A DNA stretch of 7,517 nt. Origin: Bacteroides sp. GTDB lineage: Bacteria > Bacteroidota > Bacteroidia > Bacteroidales > SM23-62. The stretch is taken from assembly GCA_030592145.1 (NCBI GenBank), contig JAUVKJ010000076.1, positions 1 through 7,517 on the forward strand. The letters run 5' to 3'. This document shows positions 6,501 to 7,517 of the stretch, in pieces. The notes under the pieces were generated by a model. The model saw only the letters and a list, made by a program, of their open reading frames with translations. It was not told the origin of the DNA and made no database searches. Position 1 is the stretch's first letter. Each line of letters opens with the position of its first letter. The position numbers and the translations under genes are program-made.

Positions 6501-7053
6501 TGTCAAATGCCGGATCACCCGTCGGGTGGCGCTGTAGTTCCAGGTAGAAATCAGCGCCGAAGGTATCCGTGTAGAAGGCAAGGGATTCTTCCAGGCCTTT
6601 TTCATCCTCATTCAGTATCCGGGACGGAATATCTCCCCCGAGACAGGCTGTCGAGACGATCAACCCTTCACGATACTCCTTCAGGATTTCTTTGTCGATA
6701 CGTGGTTTGTAATAGTGGCCTTCGATGTATCCGAGTGAAACCAGCTTAACCAGGTTTTTGTACCCGGTCTTGTTCCTGGCCAGCAGGATCACATGGTATC
6801 CGCCCCTGTCTTCCTTCGTTGTGTTATCAAACCGGCTCCGGCGCGCAAGATAAACCTCGCATCCAATAATGGGCTTTAGTCCATGATTTTTGGCCTCATT
6901 GCTGAATTCCTTGGCTCCGAAAAGATTGCCGTGATCGGTTATGGCGATGGCCTTCATTTCATCCTCTTTGGCCTTTTTCATCAGCACCGGGATGCTGGAG
7001 GCCCCATCCAGGATGGAATACTGGGTATGAACATGAAGATGTGTGAAGTCCAT
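3565..7053 (-). CDS. dnaE: DNA polymerase III subunit alpha (DnaE)
   Basis: This is the catalytic subunit of the replicative polymerase, 1162 residues and full length (E. coli 1160). The N-terminal PHP domain (about 1-275) carries HLHVHTQYS (5-13), ITDHGNLFG (38-46), GCEVYL (64-69), His87, STACLGGD (134-141) and ATNDVHF (211-217). The polymerase core (about 290-790) has GPGRGSAAGSVVAY (363-376), PDIDIDF (404-410) with Asp405 and Asp407, and KMDFLGL (558-564) with the third catalytic Asp560. Further motifs are LYRPGP (638-643), TVYQEQVM (678-685) and KSHSTCYALVSYQTGWLKAH (752-771). A helix-hairpin-helix follows (GLGAIKGLGESAASRII, 828-844), then a clamp-binding motif QQSLF (922-926), an OB fold (about 990-1075) and a C-terminal domain expected to bind tau. 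There is no SD before ATG 7053. It is the first gene of the dnaE-trxA-LOG cluster and diverges from rpsP. Confidence 0.99.
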   Translation of the reverse strand: MDFTHLHVHTQYSILDGASSIPVLMKKAKEDEMKAIAITDHGNLFGAKEFSNEAKNHGLKPIIGCEVYLARRSRFDNTTKEDRGGYHVILLARNKTGYKNLVKLVSLGYIEGHYYKPRIDKEILKEYREGLIVSTACLGGDIPSRILNEDEKGLEESLAFYTDTFGADFYLELQRHPTGDPAFDNDTLAKQKKVNEKLVQIALEKGIKFIATNDVHFVNQEDADAHDRLICLNTGKDLDDPTRLKYTKQEWFKTKEEMEKLFSDLPQALSTTQEIVDKIESYDLNHDPVMPDFPIPEEFGNADDYLRHLTYKGAEERYKVISGELKERIDYELEVIKKMGFPGYFLIVQDFLNAARRMNVSVGPGRGSAAGSVVAYCNHITDIEPIKYGLLFERFLNPDRISMPDIDIDFDEDGRDEVLKYVVDKYGKDKVAHIITFGTMAARMAIRDVARIEKLPLPEADRLAKLVPERPGTTLKKAYKEVKVLNDVKLRGTDLARRTLQYAEILEGSVRHTGLHACGVIIGKENLINLIPICKSKDTDLWVTQFDGKHVEDVGMLKMDFLGLKTLSIIKDTVELIKESRGIDIEISELPLDDRETFELYSRGETTGLFQFESDGMKRYLRELKPNRFEDLIAMNALYRPGPMEYIPRFINRKHGKEEIKYDLPVMEKLLKDTYGITVYQEQVMLLSQEMAGFSGGQADSLRKAMGKKKRKMMDELKEKFMEGCTANGIQLRAADKVWKDWEAFAEYAFNKSHSTCYALVSYQTGWLKAHYPAEFMASVLSRNISDIKKITQFMHECKRMGLSVLGPDVNESRIKFAVNADGDIRFGLGAIKGLGESAASRIIQERKTNGAYTDVYSLVERADLQAVNKKSLEALAGSGALDSLGEIKRGQYYGQDARGISFIDQLIRYGHKYQTDKNTSQQSLFGESGGLEVTKPGITIEEEWPKLVKLDMEKELIGIYLSAHPLDTYKLEIEHFCTHSLADLDNLSVMNGQEVMIAGLVKSHQQAFTKNNKPYGTTIIEDYTDSFRLVLFNKDYISFQNYFTPGYALLIRALVQPRPFNNNAFDFELKIREIRMLADVREDMVKNLILTLPLNSINEQMINEIDKYTDQKQGSAKLKIMVHDRKDNIHIEMFSRNKRINLSDDLIKYLQEQPEIDFKLN

Positions 7054-7088
7054 TGTGTACTAATCAGAGAATGAGGATTTTAAATACT

Positions 7089-7110
7089 GGCCAGGAAGTT
7101 GCTTCCCGCC
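7089..7110 (-). repeat. Short inverted repeat in the dnaE leader
   Basis: GGAAG (7094-7098) and CTTCC (7102-7106) form five pairs around a 3-base loop, extended by GGC/GCC (7089-7091 with 7108-7110) across a small internal loop. It lies just downstream, on the minus strand, of the candidate dnaE -7 box, so it would fall at the start of the dnaE message. At 8 pairs it may be chance. Confidence 0.3.
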
Positions 7111-7113
7111 TGT

Positions 7114-7121
7114 CAAAGTTA
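7114..7121 (-). promoter_or_regulatory. Candidate Bacteroidota -7 box for dnaE
   Basis: The minus strand reads TAACTTTG here, an exact match to TAnnTTTG, about 60 bases upstream of the dnaE start. A clear TTTG -33 element is not visible at 17-23 bases upstream; the region there is pyrimidine-rich (CTGTTTC). Its placement in the divergent dnaE/rpsP gap fits promoter function. Confidence 0.45.
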
Positions 7122-7236
7122 TAAAATTGAAACAGCGGACATCAGGGTGTTAATAATTATTTTATAAGTTTCGGAATGCCGTCCCTGTACTTCCCAAAAA
7201 AACAGGTGATCCACTTCTGTGAATGGAATTATTGTC

Positions 7237-7244
7237 TATCTTTG
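7237..7244 (+). promoter_or_regulatory. Bacteroidota -7 box for rpsP
   Basis: TATCTTTG, followed by C, matches the Bacteroidota TAnnTTTG(C) consensus exactly. Transcription would begin around 7250, giving a leader of roughly 37 bases before the rpsP ATG. The -33 element is weak: TTCTGTG at 7215-7221 is the closest candidate. This is the most convincing promoter in the window because of its exact match and its position before a highly expressed ribosomal gene. Confidence 0.65.
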
Positions 7245-7286
7245 CACCTCAAAATTAGTAGGAGCATTATAAGCTATTAAGAGATT

Positions 7287-7517
7287 ATGCCAGTTAAATT
7301 AAGATTAGCGAGACACGGTAGGAAGAAGTTTGCATTCTATCACATCGTAGCTGCAGACGAAAGAGCGCCACGGGATGGCAAGTTCATTGAAAAACTCGGG
7401 ATCTATAATCCCAATACGAATCCTGCGACTATTGAGCTGGATTTTGATAAATCTCTGGACTGGCTGTTAAAGGGTGCACAACCTACTGAAACTGTAAGAG
7501 CGATTCTATCTTACAAG
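7287..7517 (+). CDS. rpsP: Ribosomal protein bS16, 5' part (cut by window end)
   Basis: The 77 codons present begin [20 protein letters not shown] and continue with the bS16 hallmarks [20 protein letters not shown] (21-40) and NPNTNP (41-46), then a DFDK-containing segment and [11 protein letters not shown] at the cut. bS16 is a small-subunit protein needed for 30S assembly, where it binds the 16S rRNA 5' domain. Bacteroidota versions often carry a long C-terminal extension, which would lie outside this window. There is no good SD at normal spacing: AGGAG at 7260-7264 is 22 bases from the ATG, and AAGAGA at 7279-7284 is weak and very close. It is transcribed away from dnaE. Confidence 0.97.
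   Translation, partial: MPVKLRLARHGRKKFAFYHIVAADERAPRDGKFIEKLGIYNPNTNPATIELDFDKSLDWLLKGAQPTETVRAILSYK

Noticed and set aside
5917..6537. 206-codon plus-strand open frame opposite dnaE
   Set aside because: It is an antisense shadow of the conserved PHP and early polymerase coding region, with no recognisable domain.
7184..7206. CCTGT/ACAGG hairpin in the dnaE-rpsP gap
   Set aside because: It has five pairs with a 13-base loop and no T-run in a sensible place, too weak to call a terminator or regulatory element.

Overview
The window most likely comes from a member of the Bacteroidota, probably an uncultured Bacteroidales-like organism. The evidence is the style of its DnaE, thioredoxin and bS16 proteins, the dnaE-trxA arrangement, the near absence of Shine-Dalgarno (SD) sequences before those genes, and TAnnTTTG promoter boxes before rpsP, dnaE and trxA. 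The order-level guess is weak because no search was possible.

Left part (1-2540, + strand, visibly AT-richer). It holds the possible tail of an unidentified upstream gene (2-154); a secreted protein of unknown function (171-1280); a small flavin-binding split-barrel protein of the pyridoxamine 5'-phosphate oxidase superfamily (1488-1865); and a stand-alone RecQ-C-terminal (RQC) winged-helix protein of the RQC-minor-1 type (1956-2540). The oxidase-like gene has a sigma-70-style promoter and a perfect SD, both unlike the other genes here. The 90 bases between it and the RQC gene hold an imperfect inverted repeat. I read this part as accessory and possibly acquired DNA.

Right part (2573-7053, - strand). 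This is a core cluster read right to left: dnaE (replicative polymerase alpha subunit, with a PHP domain whose metal-binding motifs look intact), trxA (thioredoxin) and a LOG-family nucleoside-monophosphate phosphoribohydrolase that starts 8 bases after trxA. The LOG and RQC genes meet tail to tail with 32 bases between their stop codons.

Right edge (7054-7517). A 233-base divergent promoter region separates dnaE from rpsP (ribosomal protein bS16, + strand, cut by the window end). I see no RNA gene, CRISPR array, insertion sequence or convincing intrinsic terminator. I found no strong case for a new biological system. The best leads are the odd expression signals of the oxidase-like gene and the structured region before the RQC gene.
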